From Bacillaceae bacterium (GTDB taxonomy: Bacteria; Bacillota; Bacilli; Bacillales; Alkalibacillaceae), in the NCBI GenBank assembly GCA_017656265.1, contig JACDOD010000004.1:1-64000 (forward strand): DNA of 64,000 nt, in the 5' to 3' direction. Below are positions 17,165 through 26,921 of this stretch, in pieces (positions within the stretch are counted from its first letter, which is position 1; every line of letters starts with the position of its first letter). The notes beneath the pieces were generated by a model that was given only the letters and a program-made list of their open reading frames with translations, was not told the origin of the DNA and did not search any database. The translations under genes and the position numbers were made by a program.

Positions 17165-17707
17165 ATGTTTCAGGTGAGAAAGGCCAGACCCGAGGATGCG
17201 GGTGCTATTGCAAATGTCCATGTCAAGAGCTGGATTACTACATATTCAAACCTTATTGATGACGAAGATTTAAGACAAGTCATTTCTTATGAAAAAAGAA
17301 AAGCCCAGTGGGAGGCGATTTTAAAATCCAGTAACATCTCACAGTTTTTATATGTAGCAGAAAATGATAAACAGGAAGTCGTTGGATTTATTAATGGGGG
17401 AAATGAACGGTCCAAAAAGTTTGCTTATGATGGGGAAATTTATGCTATCTACATTTTAAAAGAATATCAAGGAAAAGGAATCGGAAGACAACTGTTAAAA
17501 ACTCTGACACGTGCTATGAAAAAAGAAGGCTATCAGTCCATTCTCGTCTGGGTACTTACCAGCAATCCCTCCAGCAAATTTTATGAATATCATGGTGCGA
17601 AGCCTGTTGATGAAGAGGAAATAACCATTGGTACAGGGACATACCAAGAAACAGCTTATGGCTGGGAAGATATCGGCATTCTTGCAGAGAAACTGAACGA
17701 ACGTTAA
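17165..17707 (+). CDS. GNAT-family N-acetyltransferase
   Basis: 180 aa. The acetyl-CoA-binding motif A is plain: an aliphatic strand EIYAIYI followed by EYQGKGIGRQLL (Q/RxxGxG/A). Motif B follows with the NPSSKFYEYHGAKP segment. The N-terminal FQVRKARPEDAGAIANVHVKSW is typical for YokL/Rim-like acetyltransferases of Bacillus. AAGGAGGATGTGCT precedes the ATG. Substrate unknown; repeat R5 follows its stop codon. Confidence 0.88.
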   Translation: MFQVRKARPEDAGAIANVHVKSWITTYSNLIDDEDLRQVISYEKRKAQWEAILKSSNISQFLYVAENDKQEVVGFINGGNERSKKFAYDGEIYAIYILKEYQGKGIGRQLLKTLTRAMKKEGYQSILVWVLTSNPSSKFYEYHGAKPVDEEEITIGTGTYQETAYGWEDIGILAEKLNER

Positions 17708-17724
17708 CCCCGGCAACGGTAAAA

Positions 17725-18017
17725 GAGGATGGGACAAAAAATTAATTAAAGATGGAAAAGGCGAAAAAAAAATTATGCAGTCAAAAATGCGTAGACTCCT
17801 GGTCGACTAAAACCGGCCACGTCCTGTGGCCAACGTCGACACTAGCACGTCCTGTGCGTCACGGGAACAGCACGATCCAAAATCCAAGAACTGAATGATG
17901 AGCTGTCAAAGCAGCTTTAGACCTTTCATAACGAAGTAAAACTATCCGAACGTATTCATGGGGAGATTGAATACAGTTCGGATATTTCATTTACCATGTT
18001 GTTTTGTCGATCCTCTT
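17725..18017 (+). repeat. composite intergenic repeat, copy R5 (long form)
   Basis: Left end GAGGATGGGACAAAA (17725-17739); long-form module with GACTCCTGGTCGACTAAAAC and GTCGACACTAGCACGTCCTG; core TATCCGAAC (17943-17951) / GTTCGGATA (17976-17984); right end TTTTGTCGATCCTC (18002-18015). It lies between two convergent genes and ends 1-2 nt before the stop codon of the CDF transporter gene. Confidence 0.88.
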
Positions 18018-18018
18018 G

Positions 18019-18891
18019 TTAATGGGGGTCATGTGGTTCAATATGAATATGTGCGTGATTTACACCATATTTTTTTTCCAGGTGTTCTTCAACATTTTCC
18101 GTAATCTTGTGGCTTTCTTCAACATTTAAGTTCGGATTTACTTCAATGGTTACCTCTAATAAAATCTGATTTCCATGTTTGCGGGCTTTAATATCATTGA
18201 TTCCGATTACACCAGGTACATGTCCAATGCTTTTCTTAATTTCTTCTAATTCCTTTTCATCAAATCCATCTGTGAGGGTATGGGCAGCATCACGAAAAAC
18301 TTCAATGGCTGTTTTGCAAATGATGACCCCAACGACGACACCTGCCAGTGGATCTAACCATATAAACCCGTACTGAGCTCCGATAATTCCAGCAAATGCT
18401 CCGATGCTGACGAGTGCATCTGAAAGATTATCCTGTGCCTGGGCGTGGAGAGCACTGCTTTCAACTTTCTTAGACAGGTACAGGTTATAGCGGTAAACAC
18501 CAAACATAATAACCGCACTCAAAACAGCTGTATAGGCAGTAATCATATCTGGAGTAGCCGATTCACCCTGAGTCAATTTCATCAATGTATTCCAGATTAC
18601 ATCTAGTCCAACAGTAATCATGATGAATGCAGCTACCATTGATGCAATGGATTCTGCCCGGGAGTGGCCGTAGTGGTGATCCTGATCAGGCGGCTTCCTT
18701 GAAATTTTTAACCCAATTAATACAGCTATAGAGGCAATGACGTCGGTTGTATTGTTTAGACCGTCAGCTTTCAGTGCTTCTGAATTGCCGATATGGGCGA
18801 TGATGATTTTTGCCATTGCTAACAGCAGGTATGCTGAGATACTGAGATATGCCCCTTTTTCTCCCTGTTTTAATCGTTGATTATTACTCAT
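18019..18891 (-). CDS. cation diffusion facilitator (CDF) transporter
   Basis: About 290 aa with six hydrophobic helices in the first 200 residues and a soluble C-terminal domain (EVNPNLNVEESHKI ... HAHIHIEPHDPH) that typically binds regulatory metal. The first metal site is the ADGLNNTTD segment (D-x3-D type in place of H-x3-D, frequent in Mn/Fe-type members), the second the HAQAQDNLSD helix (HxxxD-like). It would export divalent metal in exchange for protons; Bacillus relatives MneP/MneS export manganese. GGAGGAC lies 7 nt before the ATG at 18891; the longer frame to 18915 is unlikely. Confidence 0.88.
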   Translation of the reverse strand: MSNNQRLKQGEKGAYLSISAYLLLAMAKIIIAHIGNSEALKADGLNNTTDVIASIAVLIGLKISRKPPDQDHHYGHSRAESIASMVAAFIMITVGLDVIWNTLMKLTQGESATPDMITAYTAVLSAVIMFGVYRYNLYLSKKVESSALHAQAQDNLSDALVSIGAFAGIIGAQYGFIWLDPLAGVVVGVIICKTAIEVFRDAAHTLTDGFDEKELEEIKKSIGHVPGVIGINDIKARKHGNQILLEVTIEVNPNLNVEESHKITENVEEHLEKKYGVNHAHIHIEPHDPH

Positions 18892-19032
18892 CATTTGTCC
18901 TCCGTCCTCGTACATTGCCTTTTAAAGGTACCAGACAAGTGCTTATTAAGTCTAGAGAAAAAAAGATAGCTTATTTCATATATTTTGGCAAAAGCAAACC
19001 TTTTTGAACCAGGGGAAAATATTTAAAAAAAA

Positions 19033-19050
19033 TATCTCGAATTCGAGCAA
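19033..19050. promoter_or_regulatory. MhqR-like operator
   Basis: TATCTCGAATTCGAGCAAT contains a perfect 12-bp palindrome CTCGAATTCGAG. From memory, the operator of the MarR-type quinone sensor MhqR of B. subtilis is TATCTCGAATTCGAGATA, which this matches over 15 continuous bases. It lies about 110 nt upstream of a quinone reductase gene, the expected kind of target. Confidence 0.7.
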
Positions 19051-19158
19051 TTTTATTTAAAATATTATTAAAGTAGTTTATTATATTGATTAGCGCTGCT
19101 TATAGTATAGGCAGTGAGGAAAAAGGTAAACACTTGATAAATGGAAGGAGAATGAAAC

Positions 19159-19764
19159 ATGAGTAAGGTAAAATTAGCTGTTATTTATTACAGTTCTACA
19201 GGGACAAATTATCAATTGGCCAGGTGGGCAGAAGAAGGTGCTCAAGAAGCAGGAGCTGAAGTTAAGGTGTTACGCGTTCCAGAAACAGCACCGGATTCAG
19301 CGGTTGCTCAAAATGATGCCTGGAAAAAACATCTTGAAGATACAAAAGATGTTCCTGAGGCGACTCTGAATGATCTTGAGTGGGCAGATGGCATTATTTT
19401 CAGTATCCCTACACGATTTGGGAATGTACCATCACAGATGAAACAGTTTTTAGACTCAACTGGCGGACTCTGGGCACAGGGGAAACTGGTAAACAAGGTC
19501 GTCAGTGCTATGTCATCTGCCCAGAATCCCCATGGAGGACAGGAACAGACGATTTTAGCCCTCTATACGACTATGTTCCACTGGGGAGCGATCATTGCAG
19601 CGCCAGGCTATACAGATGGTTCTATTTTCGAAGCAGGAGGAAATCCATACGGAACAAGTGTTTCAGTTGATCAGGATGGAAATATGAAAGAGGATGTTAA
19701 AGAAGCTGTCAAACACCAGGCAAGAAGAACAGTAGAGATTACGAAAAAAATCATGGCTGACTGA
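19159..19764 (+). CDS. wrbA: WrbA-type NAD(P)H:quinone oxidoreductase
   Basis: 201 aa flavodoxin-like protein. The FMN phosphate loop is YYSSTGTNYQLA (about 10-21). PTRFGNVPSQMKQFLD and the SSAQNPHGGQEQT loop are signatures of the WrbA (type IV NQO) family. It is a cytoplasmic two-electron quinone reductase that avoids semiquinone formation. An MhqR-like operator upstream fits induction by quinones. GGAAGGAGAATG precedes the ATG and a long terminator follows, so it is transcribed alone. Confidence 0.9.
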   Translation: MSKVKLAVIYYSSTGTNYQLARWAEEGAQEAGAEVKVLRVPETAPDSAVAQNDAWKKHLEDTKDVPEATLNDLEWADGIIFSIPTRFGNVPSQMKQFLDSTGGLWAQGKLVNKVVSAMSSAQNPHGGQEQTILALYTTMFHWGAIIAAPGYTDGSIFEAGGNPYGTSVSVDQDGNMKEDVKEAVKHQARRTVEITKKIMAD

Positions 19765-19812
19765 TAAAAAATTTACACGAGATCATTAAAAAGAAAAGGC
19801 ATATCATTTGTT

Positions 19813-19854
19813 ACAGCATATGTCAGGCGGAAAACCTGAGATATGCTGTTTTTC
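19813..19854 (+). terminator. rho-independent terminator after wrbA
   Basis: ACAGCATATGTCAGG pairs with CCTGAGATATGCTGT (one mismatch) around CGGAAAA, followed by TTTTCTT. Confidence 0.88.
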
Positions 19855-19977
19855 TTAATGTTTAGGAAATTATAAAGATGCCTTTGTGCCTTTTGTACTA
19901 ATTTTAATCCTTCCCCACAAATAATGTTCAGCCTGCCCGTATGGTATAGCGAAAACATAAAGCGAGAGGTGATTGTA

Positions 19978-21219
19978 ATGAGACAGCGTAAACTATTTCA
20001 AGTATTCTCTGCATCAGCATTAGCAATTGGACTTACTGCTTTGCCTGTTTCCGCTTTTGCTGAAGAAGATGAGCAGGCAACAGTTGATCAGGAAACGGTT
20101 ATGGATGCAGAAACAGATGTTACTGTAACGAATGAAACTGATGCAGAACAGGAAACACAGACAGAATCAGAAGAAGCAGCTGAATCACAAACAGAAAGCA
20201 CAGATGAAAGTAATGGAGATGACGGTGGGGAAGAAGAGTTATCATTTGAACATAGTTTATTCGTTTATATGACCGTCATGACTGAACAGTTAAAGCTGGC
20301 ATTAGCTGAGGATGATTATGAAAGAGCCAATTCTCTGGTTGAACTTAGTGAAGTGATGATTGAGAAAGCAGAAGCTTTGATTGAAGAAGGAAAAGAAGAT
20401 GAAGCAGCTGAATTGATGACTGAGGTATCAGCAATGGTTCAAAAAGCTGATGAGATGACTGAAGAAGACAGTGAGGATCAGGAAGAGGCTGAAGAGGAAA
20501 GCGAAGAATCAGATGAATCTTCAGAGGGAAATGATGATAGTGAATCTGAGGAAACAGATGATACAGAAGGTACAGAAGAAGATGCTGATGAAGAAGAACA
20601 GGATGAACAATCAGAAGAATTGAAAGTATTATTGGAAGTTAAAATCGGCCAAAATATTATTTCTTTAAATCATGCAATGGAAAAAGTGAAAAATCCGGTT
20701 GCCAAAGCTGCTATTCAAAGAAATATTGAAAAAGCACTTATGAAATTAGAAGCAAAATATGGAGAGCTGGATGAGTTGGAAGAAAAAATTGAATCTCTTG
20801 AAGAGGAATATGGAGATTTAGTTGAAATTGAACATCAAATAGAACTTCTTAAGGAAATTGCTGAAAAATTTGAAGAAGAAAATGAAGAAGAATATAAAGA
20901 AACGGAAGAAGATCAAGAATCTGATGAGGAATCAGATGAAAATACAGATGGCGAAATGGAGTCAGAAGTGGAAGCAGAAGGAAAGATTGTCATCAGAATT
21001 GATGATGATTTGAAGGTTAAGCCAGAATGGTTAAAGGAAGAATATAAAGAAAAAATAAAAGAAAGACTAAAAGAGCATCATAAAAATAACGAGAAAGATT
21101 GGAAAGACGATGATCGAAACTGGGAAGAGCATAAAAAAGAATGGAAAAAGAAACATGACGATGATGACCATGAAAAAAATCATGGTAAAGGAAACGGAAA
21201 ACATAAAGATAAAGATTGA
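19978..21219 (+). CDS. secreted, extremely acidic DUF5667-like protein
   Basis: About 413 aa. Signal peptide about 1-27 ([14 protein letters not shown]). Two folded stretches are embedded in Glu/Asp/Ser/Thr-rich linkers. Residues about 75-135 are helical and rich in Glu and Ala ([22 protein letters not shown]), like DUF5667. Residues about 205-285 hold a second such helical unit ([19 protein letters not shown]). The C-terminus is basic-acidic and His/Lys rich ([14 protein letters not shown]). The extreme acidity fits extracellular function at high salt or calcium binding. GAGAGGTGATTG before the ATG at 19978 sets the start. Confidence 0.7.
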   Translation: MRQRKLFQVFSASALAIGLTALPVSAFAEEDEQATVDQETVMDAETDVTVTNETDAEQETQTESEEAAESQTESTDESNGDDGGEEELSFEHSLFVYMTVMTEQLKLALAEDDYERANSLVELSEVMIEKAEALIEEGKEDEAAELMTEVSAMVQKADEMTEEDSEDQEEAEEESEESDESSEGNDDSESEETDDTEGTEEDADEEEQDEQSEELKVLLEVKIGQNIISLNHAMEKVKNPVAKAAIQRNIEKALMKLEAKYGELDELEEKIESLEEEYGDLVEIEHQIELLKEIAEKFEEENEEEYKETEEDQESDEESDENTDGEMESEVEAEGKIVIRIDDDLKVKPEWLKEEYKEKIKERLKEHHKNNEKDWKDDDRNWEEHKKEWKKKHDDDDHEKNHGKGNGKHKDKD

Positions 21220-21282
21220 GAAATAACAGGTTAACAACTCCGTTTCATGGAGTTTTCACATATATTTCTCTCTCCCGTAATG

Positions 21283-21322
21283 AAAAATGGGTTGGCCCGA
21301 TATGTTGGGCCAGCCCATTTTT
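21283..21322 (+). terminator. rho-independent terminator
   Basis: AAATGGGTTGGCCC and GGGCCAGCCCATTT pair over 14 bp (one G-T wobble), with flanking A and T runs that would let it act in both directions. A smaller hairpin AACTCC/GGAGTT (21236-21254) precedes it. Confidence 0.9.
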
Positions 21323-21475
21323 CGGTTACTGATATTTTTTTAAAAAGTGAATAAAAAGATGTTTGAAAGTTTCTAATACGGGAATAAATTACTAAGGAAA
21401 AAATTTCAGAAAATTGTTGCAATAATCTCTAGTTTTTAAGATAATTGAAAAAAGGGGAACAAGGGGGTAAGTTCC

Positions 21476-21718
21476 ATGAAAAAACAAAAGACATTCTATC
21501 AGCTTGTTCGATACGACAATAAGAACAATGGGCCATTTAAAGCGCGCAAGGAGATCCCTTTTGAAATCAAGCTTGCTGCAAAGCTGTTCTTAGATGAGCT
21601 TACTTATTGTTGGAATAAATCCTTTCTTGAAGAAAAAATCAATCTGGCACTGGACGAAGGCAATATCGATGAATTTAAAAGAGTTGGCGAATATTACACA
21701 CCATATACATGGGAGTAA
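21476..21718 (+). CDS. IDEAL-domain small protein
   Basis: 80 aa. Residues about 38-75 (LDELTYCWNKSFLEEKINLA, then LDEGNIDEFKRVGEYY) match the pattern of the IDEAL domain, a short helical module named for its sequence and found in Bacillus proteins such as YpiB. Role unknown, perhaps protein-protein interaction. AAGGGGGTAAG lies 6 nt before the ATG. Terminators stand on both sides, so it is its own transcript. Confidence 0.65.
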   Translation: MKKQKTFYQLVRYDNKNNGPFKARKEIPFEIKLAAKLFLDELTYCWNKSFLEEKINLALDEGNIDEFKRVGEYYTPYTWE

Positions 21719-21760
21719 TCACAGTTATATATATTAAACATTCAATTCAAATATGCCGCT

Positions 21761-21800
21761 GAAAGGTTGATTCATTTTTATGAATCAACCTTTTCATTTT
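21761..21800 (+). terminator. rho-independent terminator after the IDEAL-domain gene
   Basis: GAAAGGTTGATTCA and TGAATCAACCTTTTC pair perfectly around a 6-nt loop, followed by ATTTT. Confidence 0.92.
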
Positions 21801-21865
21801 AAGAGGTATTTTGTGAATAATTGACGAAATATTTAAAATATTATATTTGATTAGGGGGAAGGTTT

Positions 21866-23359
21866 ATGGACAAAGAAAAGAGTCAGGAGGAGCTGCTGCA
21901 AAGACAAAACTTAATGCTGTTAAGAATTTTGCTGTTTGCCATTCTGTTGGGCCTTGGTGCTGAACTTGTTGTCGGGGCACCACCTGTCAATATGATTTCC
22001 TTAGGCGGAATAGGGGCATTTGCGTTAGGGATTAATGCGCTTCTTTATTTTAAACAATATAAAACCAGCTTAATCCCATACATAGCCATTGCAGCCATGT
22101 CTGTGGTTGCTATTGTCATCATTCATAGTTCTGATTATATGACAAATATTTTATTTGCTTTTTTTCTTCTGGGGGTAGCCGCTGTTTCAATATCGTTAAC
22201 GGTGCTGACTACAGGGGGAGTTTTAGGAATTGTAATCCTGACCTATTTTGTGATGGAAAAAGGGGAAACTTTAGGTTTTGATTCCCGTTCCATTGTGATG
22301 ACCATGGTCTTTTTTGTACTGGTTTATGCAGTTCTTGTCATTCAAGTTCGATTATCTAAACAGCTATACCACAATGTACAAGAAACCTTAAAAGAAACAG
22401 AAAATTTAAATGATATCCGGGAACGTCAAAATCAAAAAATGAAGCAAACCGCAAAAGTTGTGGATCAATCAATTAAACAGATCAGTGACCATACAGAAGT
22501 ACAGTCCGTAACGATGCAAGAGATGAACCAATCATTTAAGGAAGTAGGAAGTGCAGCTGATTCACAGGTCCAATCCGTTACGCGAATTACCTCTTTAACT
22601 AACAACGCCAGTGAACGCACCTTGAATATGATGGAGAAACTCCATGAATTAACAGAAATTAGTAAAATGACGCAGAAGGCTACTAAAGAAGGAGAGCAAT
22701 CTGTTCACTCCCTTTTGAATAAAATGACTGGGTTCAAGAATTCGTTTCAAACTATGCAGACACAAATTACAGCATTAACGGAAAAAATCAGCGAATCTGC
22801 CGGGTTTACAAGCCAGATTCAGGATATAGCAGAACAGACGAACCTACTGGCATTAAATGCTAGTATTGAAGCAGCACGGGCGGGAGATTCTGGTTCTGGT
22901 TTTGCTGTTGTGGCAGAAGAAGTAAGAAAGCTTGCAGAAATGACGAATCAGGCAGCCCATCGTATTAGTGAAAATCTCCTTGAAGTTGAAAATCATGCAA
23001 AAGAAACAGAGGGATATGTCAACGATAATGAATCAGCATTAAAAGAGAGTATGACCATCACCAATCAAGCTATAGAGTATTTTCATGACATGGAAGATAA
23101 AGTCCAGTCCTTTATTCAACAATTTCAGTCATTTACCACTGAGGCAGAGGTAATTCAGCAATCAACAGAAGGTATTGATGAAGCGGTTAACGAACTTGCA
23201 TCTTTAATTGAAGAGACTTCGGCAACCATGGAACAGATGCAGAAAATTGTGATGGATCAGTACGAGAAACACGATCAACTGACAAATTCCATAAAAAATA
23301 CCAGACAGGCTGTTCGTGAACTGGCAGCAGATGAGCAGGTGAATAAAAAAATGTTGTAA
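21866..23359 (+). CDS. methyl-accepting chemotaxis protein with six-helix membrane sensor
   Basis: 497 aa. The first about 170 residues consist of five or six hydrophobic helices with almost no extracellular domain, instead of the usual two helices and a Cache or four-helix sensor. The remaining part is the long coiled-coil signalling domain, with the hairpin tip around [20 protein letters not shown] and [13 protein letters not shown]. It would pass signals to CheA/CheW. The signal could be membrane state or a hydrophobic ligand; this is inference. AGGGGGAAGG precedes the ATG. Confidence 0.9.
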   Translation: MDKEKSQEELLQRQNLMLLRILLFAILLGLGAELVVGAPPVNMISLGGIGAFALGINALLYFKQYKTSLIPYIAIAAMSVVAIVIIHSSDYMTNILFAFFLLGVAAVSISLTVLTTGGVLGIVILTYFVMEKGETLGFDSRSIVMTMVFFVLVYAVLVIQVRLSKQLYHNVQETLKETENLNDIRERQNQKMKQTAKVVDQSIKQISDHTEVQSVTMQEMNQSFKEVGSAADSQVQSVTRITSLTNNASERTLNMMEKLHELTEISKMTQKATKEGEQSVHSLLNKMTGFKNSFQTMQTQITALTEKISESAGFTSQIQDIAEQTNLLALNASIEAARAGDSGSGFAVVAEEVRKLAEMTNQAAHRISENLLEVENHAKETEGYVNDNESALKESMTITNQAIEYFHDMEDKVQSFIQQFQSFTTEAEVIQQSTEGIDEAVNELASLIEETSATMEQMQKIVMDQYEKHDQLTNSIKNTRQAVRELAADEQVNKKML

Positions 23360-23444
23360 TACATTATCCAGGGATCACTTTGATATATAATAGAATAGCG
23401 TGGTATAGTGGAAGTAGCATTCACAACAGAAAGGGACTTCTGAC

Positions 23445-24305
23445 ATGAAAAAAAAGATGATTGCAGTAACAGGGATTTCCCTGCTATTTATACTCAGTTC
23501 CTGTCAGGGACAAGCTGAACCAAATAATCATGTAAGCACAACTCCTCAAAACAGCATACAGCTAGAAAAAAAAGGAGAGCCGAAACAAGATTTTTACCCT
23601 GAATCCCAGACAGAACAGGTTAGTGGTGAAGTTCCTGTCAATCATACTGGCCAAACGGATTCAAAACCAGATGGTTCTGGTGTGTTAACGGTTTCCAATC
23701 CTAAAGAAATCGAAGTAGTGGTTAATAAACAGCGAAAATTACCCGGGGAATACGTTCCCGATGATTTAGTTGTACCCGATGTTCCTTTTTCATTTGATGG
23801 ATGGAATGAAAAAAAACAGCTTCGTAAACCAGCAGCCCGGGCTCTGGAGCAGCTCTTTCAAGCAGCTGGAGAAGAAAATATTGAACTGGTTGCTGTAAGC
23901 GGATATCGCTCTTATCAGCGGCAAAAAATTATTTACAATTATAATGTTGAAGTAAATGGGAGAGAACAAGCTGATCAGTTTTCCGCAAGGCCTGGACATA
24001 GTGAACATCAGACAGGTCTGGCTATGGATGTTTCTTCAGCATCCGTTTCATTTAGTTTAATTCAAGATTTTGGAGAAACCGCTGAAGGGCAATGGCTTGC
24101 TGAGCATGCTCATGAATTTGGGTTCATTATTCGGTATCCAGAGGGAAAAAGCCATATCACTGGATATGCTTATGAACCCTGGCACTTACGATATGTAGGC
24201 AAAGAAATGGCCGAAGAAATTTATAACAAACAGCTGACTCTGGAAGAATTTTTTGGTCTGGCTCCAGAACAAGAGTCTGGGACAAATGAAATGAACGGTG
24301 AATAA
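23445..24305 (+). CDS. D-alanyl-D-alanine carboxypeptidase lipoprotein, VanY/M15B family
   Basis: 286 aa. Lipoprotein signal with lipobox LSSC (Cys about 20), then a Ser/Pro/Gln-rich linker to about 95. The M15 catalytic domain (about 125-265) shows GYRSYQRQ, the zinc motif SEHQTGLAMD (SxHxxGxAxD) and EPWHLRYVG with the second His. It trims the terminal D-Ala from peptidoglycan stem peptides outside the membrane, like YodJ of Bacillus. The last ten residues (ESGTNEMNGE) and the stop codon are encoded by the end of repeat R6, so the original C-terminus has been replaced; this is beyond the catalytic domain. Confidence 0.9.
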   Translation: MKKKMIAVTGISLLFILSSCQGQAEPNNHVSTTPQNSIQLEKKGEPKQDFYPESQTEQVSGEVPVNHTGQTDSKPDGSGVLTVSNPKEIEVVVNKQRKLPGEYVPDDLVVPDVPFSFDGWNEKKQLRKPAARALEQLFQAAGEENIELVAVSGYRSYQRQKIIYNYNVEVNGREQADQFSARPGHSEHQTGLAMDVSSASVSFSLIQDFGETAEGQWLAEHAHEFGFIIRYPEGKSHITGYAYEPWHLRYVGKEMAEEIYNKQLTLEEFFGLAPEQESGTNEMNGE

Positions 24306-24401
24306 TAGGAATAAACTGACGGAAAAGAAATATCCGAACTCATTCATGTGACCATTGAATAACGTTCGGATATTTTTTCTATTGCAGTTCTCTCATCCTC
24401 T
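24273..24401 (+). repeat. composite intergenic repeat, copy R6 (overlaps a gene end)
   Basis: Left end GAGTCTGGGACAAATGAAATGAACGG lies in frame inside the M15 peptidase gene. Core ATATCCGAACT (24330-24340) / CGTTCGGATAT (24363-24373) is followed by TTTTTTC, a good terminator. The right end (TCTCATCCTCTTTT) is decayed. Confidence 0.82.
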
Positions 24402-24500
24402 TTTGTTATGATTTTTTATTTTTTTAATTTTCTGTAAAAAATCCCAATTGACGATAAAAATCTGGTATGCTCTAAATAAAAAGTGAAAGAAGGTTCGTTC

Positions 24501-25796
24501 ATGAATAAGAAGCTGGTAAGGAGCTGGATTTTGTATGATTGGGGAAATTCAGCATTTGCCACAACCATTATGGCAGCGGTCCTGCCCATTTATTATTCTC
24601 AGGTCGCAGCCAGGGGGATCGACAGTCATCTAGCGACAAGTTACTGGGGATATTCCCAATCCATTGCGGTATTTTTAGTCGCCATTCTTGCCCCCATATT
24701 AGGGGCCATTAGCGATTATTCAGCAGCAAAAAAACAATTTTTGCGTTTTTTTGCTTATATGGGGATGATAGCCAGTGTGCTTTTGGCGTTTGTGGGGGAA
24801 GGAGATTATGTATTTGCATCGATATTGATGATAATTGGTACAGTTGGCTTTTCAGGAGGAAATGTGTTTTATGATGCTTTTCTTCCTGAAATTGCTGATC
24901 GTGATGAAATCGATCGGGTATCTGCATACGGTTTTGCTTTTGGGTATGTCGGTGGGGGGATCTTGCTGGCTATTAACCTGCTGATGATTTTAAAATATGA
25001 CTGGTTTGGCTTTCCAGATGAGGGGGCTGCAACTCGTGCTGCTTTTGTCACGGTAGGAATCTGGTGGTTTATCTTCTCGATTCCTCTCTTCAGGAGAGTT
25101 AAGGAAGAAAAAAGATCCCCTATCCGTAAAAAGGAATCCTACATAACAATCGGATTTAAACGGGTTGGTAATACTTTGCGGTCACTTGGGCACTATAAAC
25201 AGCTGCTCATCTTTTTATTGGCCTTCTGGATGTATAATGACGGAATATCCACCATTATTAAAATGGCCACCATATATGGCAGCGAAATTGGAATTGCCTC
25301 CAATGATCTGATTGCTGCTCTGTTAATCACTCAATTTATCGGAATCCCATGTACGTTTTTCTTCGGATGGTTTGCATCAAAAATTACCGCTAAGAAAGCT
25401 TTAACCGTCGCATTATTTATATATACAGGCATTGTAATTTTAGGATATTTTATGACATCGGCAGTGCATTTTTATTTACTGGCTTTATGTGTAGGAGCTG
25501 TTCAGGGAGGGGCTCAGGCGTTAAGCCGATCTATTTATGGGCGAATGGTTCCAAGTCATAAGCACGCGGAGTTTTATGGATTTTATGGAATTTCTTCTAA
25601 ATTTGCAGCAATTTTTGGACCGTTTATCTTTGCCTTTGTGGGCCAATTAACGGGTTCAAGCCGGATGGGAATCTTTTCACTGATTTTCTTCTTTATTGCC
25701 GGAATTGTTCTTCTTCAGTTTGTAGATGTGAAACAGGGAGAAGAGGAAGCAAAACAGAAGACAGATGAAGGCGATTCGACACATGTTACGGTTTGA
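24501..25796 (+). CDS. UMF1-family MFS transporter (YxiO-like)
   Basis: About 431 aa with twelve hydrophobic segments. The N-terminal RSWILYDWGNSAFATTIM is the hallmark of the UMF1 (Atg22-like, YxiO) branch of the major facilitator superfamily; AQALSRSIYGRMVPS later in the chain is also conserved. Substrates of bacterial members are not established; fungal Atg22 exports amino acids. GAAGG lies 7 nt before the ATG at 24501; the frame extends to a GTG at 24483 without a site. A terminator shared with the convergent gene follows. Confidence 0.88.
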   Translation: MNKKLVRSWILYDWGNSAFATTIMAAVLPIYYSQVAARGIDSHLATSYWGYSQSIAVFLVAILAPILGAISDYSAAKKQFLRFFAYMGMIASVLLAFVGEGDYVFASILMIIGTVGFSGGNVFYDAFLPEIADRDEIDRVSAYGFAFGYVGGGILLAINLLMILKYDWFGFPDEGAATRAAFVTVGIWWFIFSIPLFRRVKEEKRSPIRKKESYITIGFKRVGNTLRSLGHYKQLLIFLLAFWMYNDGISTIIKMATIYGSEIGIASNDLIAALLITQFIGIPCTFFFGWFASKITAKKALTVALFIYTGIVILGYFMTSAVHFYLLALCVGAVQGGAQALSRSIYGRMVPSHKHAEFYGFYGISSKFAAIFGPFIFAFVGQLTGSSRMGIFSLIFFFIAGIVLLQFVDVKQGEEEAKQKTDEGDSTHVTV

Positions 25797-25814
25797 CGTG
25801 GTATACAGCAAAAA

Positions 25815-25847
25815 AGTAGAGGGTACTTTTGACGGGCACCCTCTACT
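25815..25847. terminator. bidirectional hairpin between convergent genes
   Basis: AGTAGAGGGT and ACCCTCTACT pair over 10 bp; A residues precede and TATTTTA follows, so it can serve both the UMF1 gene and the convergent phospholipase-like gene. Confidence 0.75.
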
Positions 25848-25853
25848 GCTATT

Positions 25854-26771
25854 TTATACAATCGGACTGCTGTAGACATTTTTGAGATTCTTTTCCAGCG
25901 GCTCCCCTGTATCATACGATATGTTGCCAATCATGGATTCTATGGAGTGGATCCTCCTTGTTTCAGGGTCATGCCAGTAATCGATAATGGCTGAAATGAT
26001 GGTGAGACCTTCTGCTTTTGCCCGTTCATAGAGGTCTAAGAAGCTTTCTGTTTTTGGTTCATTCGTTGCAGGATGATGCCAGGTTTTTCTATCCTCATTT
26101 AAATAGTCTAGATTATGTTTGAGCGGCTGGTGAGAAAAGGATGAAATCAATGATGAAAGTAGAGTATTTTTCCAGCGGTAAGGATCAAATAAAATTTTTA
26201 ATGCTAATTTCATATCCCGGTATGATTCCTGTATGAAGTTTTTGGATATTTGCTCAATATTCTCGGGAAAATATGTTTGAATGGTATGATGGAGCAGCTG
26301 TTCAATTTCTTTAGTTATATTTCTCCCAATATCGATCTCTTTATATACGGGAACTTTCCAGGTTTGAAAATTACGAAAACGATCCATCATTAAAGTATCG
26401 ATGATGACTTCAAGTTCTTGATGCTTATTCGCTTCATATCCGGCCCGGTAATGGATGTATGGATGGGTATGGCGGTCTAAAATATGGTGGGTTACAAACC
26501 CAAGAATAAAAGCCTTTGTTTCCGTTGACTTTTCTTTTCCCGCTTCAATCAGGTCCATCAAGAAAGGACCGCAGCATTCCGTGTGAATACGGCTACCGAT
26601 TTCATTTACCCTGTCATCTTTTTTCCACGGCCAAAAATTGTGGTAAAAAAATGGATCAGGCCCCTGCGCCCCTAATTTCAAATGGTTATATGCATCAAGA
26701 TATTCCCTTTTATTGTCCATCGCATCCATAATTTCTTCACTAAATAAAATATGGGTCCAACTATTTGGCAT
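25854..26771 (-). CDS. zinc-dependent phospholipase C-like domain protein
   Basis: About 305 aa. The N-terminal MPNSWTHILFSEEIMDAM, the GAQGPDPFFYH segment, the FVTHHILDRHTHPYIHYR His/Asp cluster and the HQELEVIIDTLMM helix match the Zn_dep_PLPC family related to bacterial phospholipase C. These His and Asp residues are the likely zinc ligands. There is no signal peptide, so it should be cytoplasmic, like other Bacillus members of unknown function. The start at 26771 fits the family N-terminus; ATG 26783 and 26819 are possible alternatives. Confidence 0.75.
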   Translation of the reverse strand: MPNSWTHILFSEEIMDAMDNKREYLDAYNHLKLGAQGPDPFFYHNFWPWKKDDRVNEIGSRIHTECCGPFLMDLIEAGKEKSTETKAFILGFVTHHILDRHTHPYIHYRAGYEANKHQELEVIIDTLMMDRFRNFQTWKVPVYKEIDIGRNITKEIEQLLHHTIQTYFPENIEQISKNFIQESYRDMKLALKILFDPYRWKNTLLSSLISSFSHQPLKHNLDYLNEDRKTWHHPATNEPKTESFLDLYERAKAEGLTIISAIIDYWHDPETRRIHSIESMIGNISYDTGEPLEKNLKNVYSSPIV

Positions 26772-26921
26772 ATTTAATTTCATCCCTTTTAGGCTATTAT
26801 TTCCAATTCCATTATACATGAAAAATCGGTTAATGAACGGGGAGCATTTTAAAATTTTATGTCAAAACAAAAAGAGCATATCAGAAGTTTAGCGTCTTTC
26901 ACCAGCTTTAATCCCTGGTTA

